Below the pieces are notes generated by a model, which worked only from the letters and a program-made list of their open reading frames with translations, was not told the DNA's origin and searched no databases. 64,000 nucleotides of DNA, from NCBI RefSeq assembly GCF_037040815.1, contig NZ_CP146232.1, positions 2,722,501-2,786,500 on the forward strand, in the 5' to 3' direction. Of this stretch, positions 48,947 through 57,852 are shown piece after piece. A program made the position numbers and the translations under genes. This DNA comes from Pararoseomonas sp. SCSIO 73927. Its GTDB lineage: Bacteria; Pseudomonadota; Alphaproteobacteria; Acetobacterales; Acetobacteraceae. Each line of letters begins with the position of its first letter. The first letter of the stretch is position 1.

Positions 48947-50782
48947 ATGTCACGCCCCATCGCCGACTACGCCCCGATCGGCGACACGCACTCCAACGCC
49001 CTCATCGCCCGCGACGGGTCCATCGACTGGCTGTGCTGGCCGCGGCACGACAGCCCCGCCCTGTTCCTGCGCCTGCTGGACGAAGAGAAGGGCGGGGCCT
49101 GCACGGTGGCGTTCGAGCGGGTGATCGGCACGGCGCGCCGCTACCTCCCTGGCACGAACATCCTGGAGACGGTGTTCACCACCGCCACGGGGCGCGCGGT
49201 GCTGACGGACTTCATGCCGCTTTCCCGGCCGGAGGAGATCCCGCCGGAGGGACCGGACGGGATCGCGGAAGGACGTGTGATCCGCGTCCTGCGCTGCGAG
49301 GAAGGGCGAGTCTCCGGCCGCTTCCTCGTTCGGCCGACCTTCGACTACGCGCGCCGTCCCTGCGCGCCGGCGATGGAGGCGGACGGCACGGCCCTGTACG
49401 AGGCGGGGGAGCAGTGCATGCGCGTGGCCGCGCTGCCCGGCGGCGTGTCGGTAGAGGGGGAGGCGGTCTCGGCGGGCTTCGCGCTCGGCCGGGGAGAGGG
49501 CATGGCCCTCGTGCTCTCCGGCGGGGAGGACGGGCGGACGGTGCCCCCGGCGAGCTTGGAGGAGGCGGAGGAGAGGCTGGCGGCCACGCGGCACTACTGG
49601 GAGCGATGGAGTGCCTGCTGCACCTATCAGGGCGGCTACCGGGACGCGGTGCTGCGCTCCGTGCTGCTGCTGAAGCTGCTGACCTACTCCCCTACCGGGG
49701 CGATCATCGCCGCGCCGACGCTGGGCCTGCCCGAGGCGGTACCGGGGAACCGCAACTTCGACTACCGCTACGCCTGGCTGCGCGATGCCAGCTTCACCGT
49801 CACCTCCTTTGTCATGCTGGGCTACGTGCGGGAGGCGGCGGAGTACCTGCGCTTCCTGCGGCTGGCCGATCCCAGCCACGGCAAGAACCTGAAGCTGATG
49901 TACGCCATCGACGGCGGGGCCCCGGAGGAGGAGGCGGTGCTGGAACACCTATCGGGCTGGCGGGGCGTGGCGCCCGTGCGGATCGGCAACGGCGCCGCGG
50001 ACCAGGACCAGCACGACATCTACGGCGAGCACCTGCTGGCGCTGGAGACCTTCCTGGAAGCGGTGGATTACGACCCGCCGCAGAAGACGAACGACCACCT
50101 GCCGGAAGGGCTGACGAACCTGGCCACCCGCGCCATGGAGGTGCGGCACGCCGAGGACCACGGCATCTGGGAGCCGCGCACGCCGAAGCGGCAGATGTTC
50201 CACACCAAGGCGCTGATTTGGGTGGCGCTGGACCGGGCGGCGCGTATGGCCCGCCGCGTCGGCCGGATCGAGGAGGGGCTGATCCGGGCGTGGGAGCGCG
50301 CGGCGGAGGAGGTGCGGGCCGAGTACCACGAGCTGGGCTGGAATCCCGCGCGCGGAGCCTTCACCCAGTCCTACGGATCGGACCTGCTGGACGCGGCGGT
50401 GCTGCGGCCCGTGCTGTTCGGCGCCATCGACCCGCACGACCCGCGCTTGGCCTCCACCTACGACGCCATCACGCGGGAGCTGGAGGTAGGCGACCTGGTG
50501 TACCGCTACCGCGCCCCGGACGGCATGGAGGGCGAGGAGGCCACCTTCACCGCCTGCGCCTTCTGGCGCGTGGGCTGCCTGGCCCTGGCGGGAAGGACGG
50601 AGGAGGCGCGGCTGATCTTCGAGCGGCTGCTGGCGCGGGGGAACGACCTCGGCCTCTTCGCCGAGGAGATCGACGCGGCAACGGGGGAGCAGCGCGGCAA
50701 CTTCCCCCAGGGCTTCACCCACATGGCCCTCATCAATCACGCGCTGCGGCTGGAGCGGGAGCAGCGGCGCCGCGCCGCCTGA
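48947..50782 (+). CDS. Glycoside hydrolase family 15 (glucoamylase/trehalase-type)
   Basis: A 611-residue enzyme. ATG 48947 is preferred over the one at 48929 because family members begin like SRPIADYAPIGDTHSNALIA. An N-terminal beta-sandwich leads to an alpha/alpha-barrel from about residue 220: GAIIAAPTLGLPEAVPGNRN and FDYRYAWLRDASFTVTSFVM (substrate-binding aspartate region), GIWEPRTPKRQMFHTKALIW (catalytic glutamate in WE), and ATFTACAFWRVGCLALAGRT. These enzymes cleave alpha-glucans or trehalose from the non-reducing end. No signal peptide is seen, so it acts in the cytosol. It heads a run with two transglutaminase-fold genes. Confidence 0.9.
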   Translation: MSRPIADYAPIGDTHSNALIARDGSIDWLCWPRHDSPALFLRLLDEEKGGACTVAFERVIGTARRYLPGTNILETVFTTATGRAVLTDFMPLSRPEEIPPEGPDGIAEGRVIRVLRCEEGRVSGRFLVRPTFDYARRPCAPAMEADGTALYEAGEQCMRVAALPGGVSVEGEAVSAGFALGRGEGMALVLSGGEDGRTVPPASLEEAEERLAATRHYWERWSACCTYQGGYRDAVLRSVLLLKLLTYSPTGAIIAAPTLGLPEAVPGNRNFDYRYAWLRDASFTVTSFVMLGYVREAAEYLRFLRLADPSHGKNLKLMYAIDGGAPEEEAVLEHLSGWRGVAPVRIGNGAADQDQHDIYGEHLLALETFLEAVDYDPPQKTNDHLPEGLTNLATRAMEVRHAEDHGIWEPRTPKRQMFHTKALIWVALDRAARMARRVGRIEEGLIRAWERAAEEVRAEYHELGWNPARGAFTQSYGSDLLDAAVLRPVLFGAIDPHDPRLASTYDAITRELEVGDLVYRYRAPDGMEGEEATFTACAFWRVGCLALAGRTEEARLIFERLLARGNDLGLFAEEIDAATGEQRGNFPQGFTHMALINHALRLEREQRRRAA

Positions 50783-50839
50783 AATCGGGCCGGGCGTGCA
50801 ACCACCGGCCGGGAAGGCTGTTTCGGGCTAACCTATGAT

Positions 50840-50891
50840 GACGGGCCAGGGCCGGCGGGGATCGCTCCCTTCTGGCCCTGGCCCGTCTTTT
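50840..50891 (+). terminator. Intrinsic terminator between GH15 and transglutaminase genes
   Basis: A perfect 14-bp stem (GACGGGCCAGGGCC and complement) with a 20-base loop runs into TTTT. It lies 58 bases after the GH15 stop and 40 before the next start, so the GH15 transcript probably ends or attenuates here. Confidence 0.75.
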
Positions 50892-50930
50892 GCTCGTCTC
50901 GTTTCCGCCACAGGGGTGGAAGGGTGGCCC

Positions 50931-52019
50931 ATGCCGATCCTCACCGTCCGACACGTCACGACCTACCGCTACCGCCAGCCCGTCTCCTTCGGGGAGCACC
51001 GGATGATGCTGCGGCCGCGGGAGGGGTACGACCAGCGGCTGCTCGAGGCACGGATCGAGATCGCGCCCGAGCCGGCCGACCTGTGGTGGATGCACGACGT
51101 GTTCGGCAACAGCGTGGGCGTGGCCTGCTTCAGGGATCGCGCGCGTGAGCTGCGGTTCGAGAGCACGATGCGGCTGGACCACCGCCCGGTGGAGGCGCTG
51201 GACTTCCGGCTGGAGCGGCACGCGCGCAGTCTGCCCTTCTCCTACACCATCGACGAGATGCCGGACCTCGCGCGCTCCATCGAGCGGCACCACGCGGACC
51301 CCGACCACGCGGTGGACCTCTGGGCGCGCGGCTTCCTGCGGAAGGACGGCCCGACGGAGACGCTGGGGCTGCTGACGGCGATGACGAAGGCGGTGAAGCG
51401 GGACTTCACCTACATCCCCCGCACCATGCGCGGCATCCAGGAGCCGGGGCGCACGCTGGAGCTGGGCAGCGGCACCTGCCGGGACTTCGCGCTGCTGATG
51501 ATGGAGGCGGTGCGGTCCCTCGGCCTCGCGGCGCGCTTCGTCTCCGGCTACCTCTACTCGCCGGGGGCCGATGGCGCGGGGCATGTCGGCGGCGGCGCCA
51601 CCCATGCCTGGGTGCGCGTCTACCTGCCCGGCGCGGGCTGGGTGGAGTTCGACCCCACCAACGGCATCGTCGGCAATCGCGACCTGATCCGGGTGGCGGT
51701 GGCGCGAGACCCTGCCCAGGCGGTGCCGCTCTACGGCAGCTGGAAGGGCTTCCCGGACGACAGCCTGGGCATGGAGGTCTCCGTGCAGGTCACGGCCGAG
51801 CCCGGGCCGAAGCCGCCGGCGCTCCCTCCGGGACCGCGGCAAGGCCGCGCGCCCGCCCCCCTACCTGCGGCGGAGATGCCGGAGGAGATGCCGGATACGG
51901 GCGCGCTCGGGCCGGGGCCGTCCGGCCCGGCGCAGCCCGCAGGAGCCCGGCACGCAGGGACCCAGCCCGTGGATACGGAGCCGGGGGCGTCGCCCAGCCC
52001 TGTCCTGCCCGCGATCTGA
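50931..52019 (+). CDS. Transglutaminase-like protein with Pro-rich tail
   Basis: A 362-residue cysteine-protease-fold protein; ATG 50931 follows GGAAGGG and begins MPILTVRHVTTYRYRQPVSF, the conserved N-terminal strand domain. Catalytic triad: C183 in LGSGTCRDFALLMMEAVRSL, H225 in ATHAWVRVYLPG and the aspartate in WVEFDPTNGIVG. Bacterial members of this type are peptidases or amidases rather than cross-linkers. The last about 75 residues are low-complexity proline/glycine/alanine. It is followed 61 bases on by a second transglutaminase-fold gene. Confidence 0.88.
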   Translation: MPILTVRHVTTYRYRQPVSFGEHRMMLRPREGYDQRLLEARIEIAPEPADLWWMHDVFGNSVGVACFRDRARELRFESTMRLDHRPVEALDFRLERHARSLPFSYTIDEMPDLARSIERHHADPDHAVDLWARGFLRKDGPTETLGLLTAMTKAVKRDFTYIPRTMRGIQEPGRTLELGSGTCRDFALLMMEAVRSLGLAARFVSGYLYSPGADGAGHVGGGATHAWVRVYLPGAGWVEFDPTNGIVGNRDLIRVAVARDPAQAVPLYGSWKGFPDDSLGMEVSVQVTAEPGPKPPALPPGPRQGRAPAPLPAAEMPEEMPDTGALGPGPSGPAQPAGARHAGTQPVDTEPGASPSPVLPAI

Positions 52020-52080
52020 CGCCCTTCCCCGTCCTCTCCCGTTTCCTTCCCGTCCCGACCTCCCGGAGGCCCCACCCGCC

Positions 52081-52902
52081 ATGAAGATCCACGCCGGCTT
52101 CGACATCACCTACGAGTGCTACCAGCCGACGCCCATGATCCTGATGCTCAGCGTCCACCCCAGCCGCATGCCGGACGTGATCGGGCCGCACGAGCTCCGC
52201 TTCGACCCCGCCATCGGGGCCACCGAGTACCGGGACGGGTTCGGCAACATCTGCCACCGCATCCTCGCGCCGCAGGGCCGCACCACCATCTCCACCCGCT
52301 TCGACGTGCTGGATCCCGGCGTGCCGGACGTCTACGCGCCGGAGGCCCGCCAGCTGCCGGTGCAGGAGCTGCCGGACGAGGCGCTCGTCTTCCTGCTGCC
52401 CAGCCGCTACTGCGAGACGGACCGGATGTCCGACCTCGCCTGGTCGCTCTTCGGGCACACGCCGGAGGGATGGGCGCGGGTGCAGGCCATCGTGGACTAC
52501 GCCCACAGCCGCCTGACCTTCGGCTACGAGCACGCCAACGTCTTCCGTACCGCCCATAGCGGCCACGGCGACCGGGTGGGCGTGTGCCGGGACTTCGCGC
52601 ACCTGGCCGTCACGCTCTGCCGCTGCATGAACATCCCCGCGCGCTACTGCACGGGCTATCTCGGCGACATCGGCGTGCCGCCGGTGGACGCGGCGATGGA
52701 CTTCTCCGCCTGGTTCGAGGTCTATCTCGGCGGCCACTGGTACACCTTCGACGCGCGCCACAACCGGCCGCGCATCGGGCGCATCCTGATGGCGCGGGGC
52801 CGGGACGCGGCGGACGTGGCGATCACCACCACCTTCGGCTCCAACACCCTGGCCGGCTTCCACGTGGTGACGGACGAGGTGAAGCCGGACGTGATGGCGT
52901 GA
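52081..52902 (+). CDS. Second transglutaminase-like protein, catalytic His position Ser
   Basis: A 273-residue protein with the bacterial transglutaminase N-terminal domain (MKIHAGFDITYECYQPTPMI) and core. C169 lies in RVGVCRDFAHLAVTLCRCMN and the acidic residue in WYTFDARHNRPRIGR. The usual histidine before AWFEVYL is replaced: the sequence is MDFS209AWFEV. A histidine two strands later (GGHWYTF) might substitute, or the enzyme may be inactive. The stop overlaps the next start as GTGA, so it is coupled to the formylglutamate amidohydrolase gene. Confidence 0.85.
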   Translation: MKIHAGFDITYECYQPTPMILMLSVHPSRMPDVIGPHELRFDPAIGATEYRDGFGNICHRILAPQGRTTISTRFDVLDPGVPDVYAPEARQLPVQELPDEALVFLLPSRYCETDRMSDLAWSLFGHTPEGWARVQAIVDYAHSRLTFGYEHANVFRTAHSGHGDRVGVCRDFAHLAVTLCRCMNIPARYCTGYLGDIGVPPVDAAMDFSAWFEVYLGGHWYTFDARHNRPRIGRILMARGRDAADVAITTTFGSNTLAGFHVVTDEVKPDVMA

Positions 52903-53642
52903 GTGATCCGGCGCCGGTGGAGGTGGTGAACGCGGAGGGCGGCTCGCCCTTCGTCCTGCTCTGCGAGCACGCTTCCAACCACATCCCCGCGCGCTACGGG
53001 GATCTCGGCCTGCCGGCATCGGAGCTGGGGCGGCACATCGCCTGGGATATCGGGGCGGCGGAACTGGCACGGCAGCTCTCCGCGCGGCTGGACGCGCCGC
53101 TGCTGCTCGCCGGCGCCTCCCGCCTGCTGATCGACCTGAACCGACCGCCGGGCGTGCCGACCAGCATCCCGGAGATGAGCGAGAGCACACCCATCCCCGG
53201 CAACATCGGCATTCTCGCGGCGGAGCGCGCGCTGCGGCAGGCGATGTGGTTCAACCCCTTCCACGAGGCCGTCTCCGCCCTGCTGGAGGCGCGGCAGCGG
53301 GCCGGGCGGCGGGCGCTGGTGGTGGGGGTGCACAGCTTCACCCCGCGTTACCAGGGCGTGGACCGGGCCTGGCACGCGGGGGTTCTCTTCGGCGGGGCGG
53401 AGCGCTTCGGGCGGGTGCTGGCGGCCGCCATCGCGGAGGACCCGGCGCTGGTGGTGGGGGAGAACGAGCCCTACCGGATCGAGCCCGGGATCCATGATTA
53501 CACCGTGCCCGTGCACGGCGATGCGCGGGGGCTGGAGGCCGTGCTGATCGAGGTGCGGCAGGACCTTCTGGGCGACGCGGCAGGGATCGGGGACTGGGCG
53601 GGGCGGCTGGCCCCGGCGCTACGGCGGGCATCGGATGGATAG
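52899..53642 (+). CDS. N-formylglutamate amidohydrolase family protein
   Basis: A 247-residue protein starting at GTG 52899, overlapping the previous stop by four bases. Family segments: FVLLCEHASNHIPARYGDLG with the metal-site E-H-A-S-N, HIAWDIGAAELARQLSARLD, RLLIDLNRPPGVPTSIPEMS, VVGVHSFTPRYQGVDRAWHA and the end VLIEVRQDLL. In histidine degradation such enzymes release formate from N-formylglutamate; many stand-alone members have unknown substrates. No hut genes are nearby, and the link to transglutaminase-like peptidases suggests another amide substrate. Confidence 0.88.
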   Translation: MSDPAPVEVVNAEGGSPFVLLCEHASNHIPARYGDLGLPASELGRHIAWDIGAAELARQLSARLDAPLLLAGASRLLIDLNRPPGVPTSIPEMSESTPIPGNIGILAAERALRQAMWFNPFHEAVSALLEARQRAGRRALVVGVHSFTPRYQGVDRAWHAGVLFGGAERFGRVLAAAIAEDPALVVGENEPYRIEPGIHDYTVPVHGDARGLEAVLIEVRQDLLGDAAGIGDWAGRLAPALRRASDG

Positions 53643-53691
53643 GTGAGGGAGGCTGCCATTTCCCTTTGCTGCGCCGCAGCGGAAGGCTAGG

Positions 53692-54384
53692 ATGGAGGCG
53701 GCCCGCGAGAGGACCACTTCCCTGACCCAGGTCGCCCGACCCGTCCTCCTGCCCGCACGGCTGGCCGAGCGCGCGATGTCCCTGCCGCCTTCGCCCCACC
53801 GGACACATGAGGACGCGGCGGCGCTGGTCCTCGGCACCTTCATGGTTTCCCTGGGGCTGGTGCTCTACGGCGAGGCGCGGCTGGCGACGAGCGGGCTGGC
53901 GGGGGTGGCGCTGCTGCTGGGCTACGTCACGCCGCTCGACGCCGGCACGCTGTTCTTCCTCCTCAACATTCCCTTCCTCCTCTTCGGGCTGTGGCGGATG
54001 GGGTGGCGGGTTCTGCTCCGGTCGCTCGTCGCCATCGCCGCCGTCTCGCTGCTCACGCGCTTCGCGCCGCAGCTCCTCGGCGTTGCCCATGTCCTGCCGC
54101 TCTACGGGGCGTTGATGGGCGGGATCCTCATCGGGATGGGGGCGCTGGCGCTGGTGAGGCACCGCACGGGGCTGGGGGGCATCAACCTCGTCGCGATGCA
54201 CCTGCAGGAGAGGCGGGGCTGGCGGGCCGGCTACGTCCAGCTAAGCTTCGACGCACTGGTGATGCTGGCGGCCTGCGCGGTGCTGGACCTCCGGCAGGTC
54301 GGGCTATCCATGCTCGGCGCCGTGGTGGTGAACCTGATCGTCGCGATGAACCACAGGCCCGGGCGGTATCTCGGCGTCAGCTAG
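53692..54384 (+). CDS. YitT-family membrane protein
   Basis: A 230-residue membrane protein with five or six hydrophobic segments: AAALVLGTFMVSLGLVLYGE, GLAGVALLLGYVTPLDAGTL, FFLLNIPFLLFGLW, GVAHVLPLYGALMGGILIGM, ALVMLAACAVL and VGLSMLGAVVVNLIVAM. TSGLAGVALLL and RHRTGLGGINLVAMHLQERR are YitT hallmarks. The first 28 residues may be non-coding; ATG 53776 (MSLPPSPHRT) is a good alternative. The function is unknown, transport suspected. It is not coupled to its neighbours. Confidence 0.78.
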   Translation: MEAARERTTSLTQVARPVLLPARLAERAMSLPPSPHRTHEDAAALVLGTFMVSLGLVLYGEARLATSGLAGVALLLGYVTPLDAGTLFFLLNIPFLLFGLWRMGWRVLLRSLVAIAAVSLLTRFAPQLLGVAHVLPLYGALMGGILIGMGALALVRHRTGLGGINLVAMHLQERRGWRAGYVQLSFDALVMLAACAVLDLRQVGLSMLGAVVVNLIVAMNHRPGRYLGVS

Positions 54385-54440
54385 GCTGCGTGGGCGCCGT
54401 CGGCTAGATGGTGCGCGACCTCAAGGCCCGGCGCTCCTCC

Positions 54441-54728
54441 ATGTCCCGCGCACGCCTCCGCCTCGCCGTCCTCGTCGTTGCCGGCCTGGAGTTCGCCCCG
54501 GCGGCGTGGCTGCTCGTGCAGACCTTCCGGGAGGTGACGGACTGGTCAGGGCCCTACGCCTACGAGATCTTCTGGATACCGGGTCTCCTCGGCGCGCCCT
54601 CGCTGCTGGCGCTGCTTCTCGCCGCGCTGGGGCGGGGGCTGGGCTGGGCCGTTGCCCTCTGCATCGCCTACGCGATGATCCTCCTCTTCTTCCTGGGCAT
54701 CGCCGGGGTCGCGACCGTTGCCGGATAG
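54441..54728 (+). CDS. Small three-helix membrane protein
   Basis: A 95-residue protein from ATG 54441 (or 106 from ATG 54408) with three hydrophobic stretches: LRLAVLVVAGLEFAPAAWLL, IFWIPGLLGAPSLLALLLAA and WAVALCIAYAMILLFFLGIA. A short polar loop (TFREVTDWSGPYAYE) separates the first two. No family is recognised. It stands between the YitT gene and the AraC gene on the same strand. Start choice is uncertain. Confidence 0.6.
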   Translation: MSRARLRLAVLVVAGLEFAPAAWLLVQTFREVTDWSGPYAYEIFWIPGLLGAPSLLALLLAALGRGLGWAVALCIAYAMILLFFLGIAGVATVAG

Positions 54729-54786
54729 GGCGCCGGCAGGCCTTGGTTCTTGCGCCGGGCGGAACGTCCCGTCAGTTTGATCCCTC

Positions 54787-55743
54787 ATGCTGGACAACCC
54801 CGCCCCGCCGGACCGGCTGGCGCTGCGCGCATGCCGGCTCTTCGAGACCTCCGATGCCGAGGAGGCGCGGGAGCGCATCTCCCGCGTCATGCAGCCCCAC
54901 GCGCTCCGGCTGGAGAGAGGGGCGGAGAGGGCGGCGCCGCGCTTCCACATGGATTTCCTGCGGCTGCGCGGGGTGGGGCTGGGCACCATCGCCTTCGGCC
55001 CGGCCCGCATCGAGGTGCCGCCGCTGGACGGCTACCACCTTGTCCTCCTCTGCCTCTCCGGCGGGGCGGTGCTGCGGGCGGGCGGGGCGGAGCTGTCGGT
55101 GGGGCCGGAGGCCGGGGCGCTCTGCCCGGCGGGGCAGCCCTTCAGCGGGCGCTTCTCGGCGGATTGCGAGCAGCTGATCCTGCGGATCGACCGGGAGAGA
55201 TTGCTCGCCTTCACGGGCGGGCGGTTGGGACGGCTGGCGGCGCGGCTGGACCTGCGTAGCGCGCGGCTGCGGCCCTGGCTCTCCGTGCTGCGCGGGCTGG
55301 CGGGGGATGCCGCGGCGGTGCGGCTGTCCGGAGAGGATCCGGCGGTTGCGGCGGATTACGAGCAATTGCTGCTGCGCCTGCTTCTGGCCGGGCAGGAGGA
55401 GGCGGCGCCCGCGCGGGACGCGGTGCGCCCGGCCGCCCTGCGCCGCGCCCTGGCCTGCGTGGAGGCGCGCGCGGCGGAACCGCTCACCCTCGCCGACATC
55501 GCCGCGGCCGCCGGCGTGCCGGAGCGGACGCTGCACGAGGCCTTCCGCCGGCACCTCGGCACCACGCCGCTGCGGCACCTGCGCGACCTGCGGCTGGACC
55601 GGGCGTGGGCGCGGCTGCGCGCGGGCGGGGAGGGGGTGACGGAGGCGGCCATGGCGGTGGGCTTCACCCATCTCGGCCGCTTCGCCGGGGATTACGCGGC
55701 GCGCTTCGGGGAGAGGCCCTCGGAGACGCGGCGGCGGGGGTAG
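54787..55743 (+). CDS. AraC-family transcriptional regulator
   Basis: A 318-residue regulator. The N-terminal half is the AraC-binding-like domain (about 40-190) with the cupin-like GYHLVLLCLSGGAVLRAGGA and GALCPAGQPFSGRFSADCEQ. The C-terminal pair of helix-turn-helix motifs spans about 218-315: EPLTLADIAAAAGVPERTLH with FRRHLGTTPLRHLRDLRL, then GEGVTEAAMAVGFTHLGRFA with the YAARFGERPSETRRR signature. It abuts the convergent PIG-L-like gene, and the Rieske oxygenase genes start 816 bases downstream, making it their likely activator, which is inference. Confidence 0.88.
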   Translation: MLDNPAPPDRLALRACRLFETSDAEEARERISRVMQPHALRLERGAERAAPRFHMDFLRLRGVGLGTIAFGPARIEVPPLDGYHLVLLCLSGGAVLRAGGAELSVGPEAGALCPAGQPFSGRFSADCEQLILRIDRERLLAFTGGRLGRLAARLDLRSARLRPWLSVLRGLAGDAAAVRLSGEDPAVAADYEQLLLRLLLAGQEEAAPARDAVRPAALRRALACVEARAAEPLTLADIAAAAGVPERTLHEAFRRHLGTTPLRHLRDLRLDRAWARLRAGGEGVTEAAMAVGFTHLGRFAGDYAARFGERPSETRRRG

Positions 55744-56415
55744 TCAGGCCGGCGGGCGCAGGATCGTCTCGAAGGCGTGCTCGGCGGCGACGAGGCGGGC
55801 GGGCGGGGTGCGCGGCGCCGGGTCGTCGGGGACGAGGCCGCCGAGCCGGCTTCCATGGGCGGCGACCGCCTCCCGCTTCGTCTCCTGCGGGATGGGCAGG
55901 CGCCAGCCATCCTGCGGCGCGCCGGGCGGCGGCGCGTAGCAAAGATGGGCGACGCCGCTGCCCGCGGCCACTGCCGCCGCGATCCGGTGGGCGGCGGTGC
56001 GGGCGGCGCCGGTTGGCCAGGGGGCGAGGATGAGGTTGCAGTCCCGCGCCCACATGACGAGGGCGATGCCGCGCACTGCTCCCTCGAAGACCGGGCCCTC
56101 CGTCGGCAGGGGGCCGTCGATCAGCCCGGCCATCAACAGGCGGTCGGCGCGCAGGCCCAGCCGGCGCACCGCTGCCCGCGTCTCCCTCTCCCGGATCGCG
56201 GCGATGCGGTCCGGCGGGAAGAGGTTGGAGCCAGGGTGCGAGGCGCTGCCGTCCTGCAGCACCATGACGAAGGGCGGGCGGCCGCGGCGGCAGGATTCCG
56301 CGATGAAGCCGCCGCAGTCCAGGCTCTCGTCGCCGGGCTGCAGGGCGAGGACGAGGGCGTTCTCCCCGCCCGTGATCTCCAGCAGGCCGGCGAGGGGCGG
56401 GGCGGGGTCCGTCAT
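55744..56415 (-). CDS. PIG-L-like protein with degenerate metal motif
   Basis: A 223-residue protein from ATG 56415. It follows the PIG-L deacetylase plan: NALVLALQPGDESLDCGGFI in the first-strand position, VMVLQDGSASHPGSNLFPPD, EFETRAAVRRLGL-like helix and a late histidine in ARTAAHRIAAAVAAGSG. The family motif A-H-P-D-D-E is Q26-P-G-D-E30 here: the zinc histidine is Gln and the catalytic Asp is Gly. It may therefore be inactive or bind metal differently. It is divergent from the oxygenase genes with a 144-bp shared promoter gap, so co-regulation is plausible. Confidence 0.75.
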   Translation of the reverse strand: MTDPAPPLAGLLEITGGENALVLALQPGDESLDCGGFIAESCRRGRPPFVMVLQDGSASHPGSNLFPPDRIAAIRERETRAAVRRLGLRADRLLMAGLIDGPLPTEGPVFEGAVRGIALVMWARDCNLILAPWPTGAARTAAHRIAAAVAAGSGVAHLCYAPPPGAPQDGWRLPIPQETKREAVAAHGSRLGGLVPDDPAPRTPPARLVAAEHAFETILRPPA

Positions 56416-56559
56416 GCCGGGATTGAAGGGCAAGGGGCGTGCCGGGCGGAAGGGGCGCTGCGGCCGGCGGACAGGGATTGCGGCGGGCGGATAGTGGCCC
56501 GGCGCGTGCTTCTGGCAGGCTGGTTCCGGCAGGTTGTGCCGCAGGACGGAGGAGCCGAG

Positions 56560-57852
56560 ATGGACCAGCATCCCCACGACGCCGCGCCGCCGCCCGAGGG
56601 GGCGCCGCTCGCGAGCTTCCCGCGCGAGGACGGGTCCCGCGTGCCCTACAAGGTGTTCAGCAGCGCCGAGATCTACGCGCTGGAGCAGGAGCGGATCTAT
56701 CGCGGCCCCACCTGGAACTTCCTGGGGCTGGAGGCGGAGATCCCGAGGCCCGGCGACTACAAGAGCACCTATGTCGGCGACACCCCCGTGGTGATGACGC
56801 GGGCGGAGGACGGGACACTGGCCGCCTGGGTGAACCGCTGCGCCCACCGGGGCGCGGTGGTGTGCCGCCTGCCGCGCGGCAACGCGCTGTCCCACTCCTG
56901 CGTCTATCACCAGTGGAGCTTCGGCACGAAGGGCAACCTGCAGGGCGTGCCCTTCCGGCGCGGCCAGAAGGACGCGACGGGGATGCCGAAGGACTTCGAC
57001 CCCAAGCGCCACAACCTGCGCCAGCTGCGGGTGGAGAGCTATCGCGGCCTGGTCTTCGCCACCTTCTCCGACACGGTGGAGGCGCTGGAGGCATATATCG
57101 GGCCGGAGATGCGGCCCTATGTGGACCGGGTGTTCCACAAGCCCGTGGTCTATCTCGGCTGCACCCGGCAGTTCTCGGACAGCAACTGGAAGCTCTACAT
57201 CGAGAACGTGAAGGACCCCTACCACGCCAGCCTGCTGCACCTGTTCCACACCACCTTCAACATCTTCCGCGTGGGCATGAGGGCGCGCTGCATCCCGGAT
57301 GCCAAGGCGGGGATGCACAGCGTGATCTTCGTGATGAAGAACGAGGAGGATAACGGCGCCGACTACAAGGCGCAGGGCATCCGATCCTACGACGAGGGGT
57401 TCCGGCTGGAGGATGACAGCATCCTGGCGCTGGAAAAGGAGTACGAGGAGGTGGCGACGAACCAGATCCAGCCGATCTTCCCGCAGCTTGTCATCCAGCA
57501 GATCCACAACACGCTGGTGGCGCGGCAGATCCTGCCCAAGGGGCCGGACCATTTCGAGCTGGTCTTCCACTTCTTCGGGTACGAGGACGATACGCCGGAG
57601 ATGCGCAAGCTGCGGATCAAGCAGGCGAACCTGGTGGGGCCGGCGGGCTACATCTCCATGGAGGACACGGAGGCGACGGAGCTGGTGCAGCGCGGCACCG
57701 CCCGCGACCCGGAGCTGACCTCCGTCATCGACATGTCGCGCGACGCGCCGGAGCGGCGGGACACGCTGATCTCCGAGCAGCTGATCCGCGAGTTCTGGAA
57801 GGGGTATCGGACGCTGATGGGCTTCGACGTGGCGGCGCGGATCGCCGAATGA
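56560..57852 (+). CDS. Rieske ring-hydroxylating oxygenase, large (alpha) subunit
   Basis: A 430-residue oxygenase subunit; ATG 56560 follows GGAGGAGCCGAG. The Rieske cluster site is C94-A-H96 and C114-x2-H117 (NRCAHRGAV, HSCVYHQW). The mononuclear iron site is D219-P-Y-H222-x4-H227 in ENVKDPYHASLLHLFH, with a later acidic ligand. The pattern is close to salicylate 5-hydroxylase and anthranilate-type oxygenases. The frame stays open upstream, but that part is a shadow of the PIG-L gene. Beta and ferredoxin genes follow directly. No reductase gene is in the window. Confidence 0.9.
   Translation: MDQHPHDAAPPPEGAPLASFPREDGSRVPYKVFSSAEIYALEQERIYRGPTWNFLGLEAEIPRPGDYKSTYVGDTPVVMTRAEDGTLAAWVNRCAHRGAVVCRLPRGNALSHSCVYHQWSFGTKGNLQGVPFRRGQKDATGMPKDFDPKRHNLRQLRVESYRGLVFATFSDTVEALEAYIGPEMRPYVDRVFHKPVVYLGCTRQFSDSNWKLYIENVKDPYHASLLHLFHTTFNIFRVGMRARCIPDAKAGMHSVIFVMKNEEDNGADYKAQGIRSYDEGFRLEDDSILALEKEYEEVATNQIQPIFPQLVIQQIHNTLVARQILPKGPDHFELVFHFFGYEDDTPEMRKLRIKQANLVGPAGYISMEDTEATELVQRGTARDPELTSVIDMSRDAPERRDTLISEQLIREFWKGYRTLMGFDVAARIAE

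Noticed and set aside
55777..56559. N-terminal extension of the Rieske alpha subunit
   Set aside because: The open frame upstream of ATG 56560 is antisense to the PIG-L-like gene; the internal ATG has a strong binding site and fits family length.
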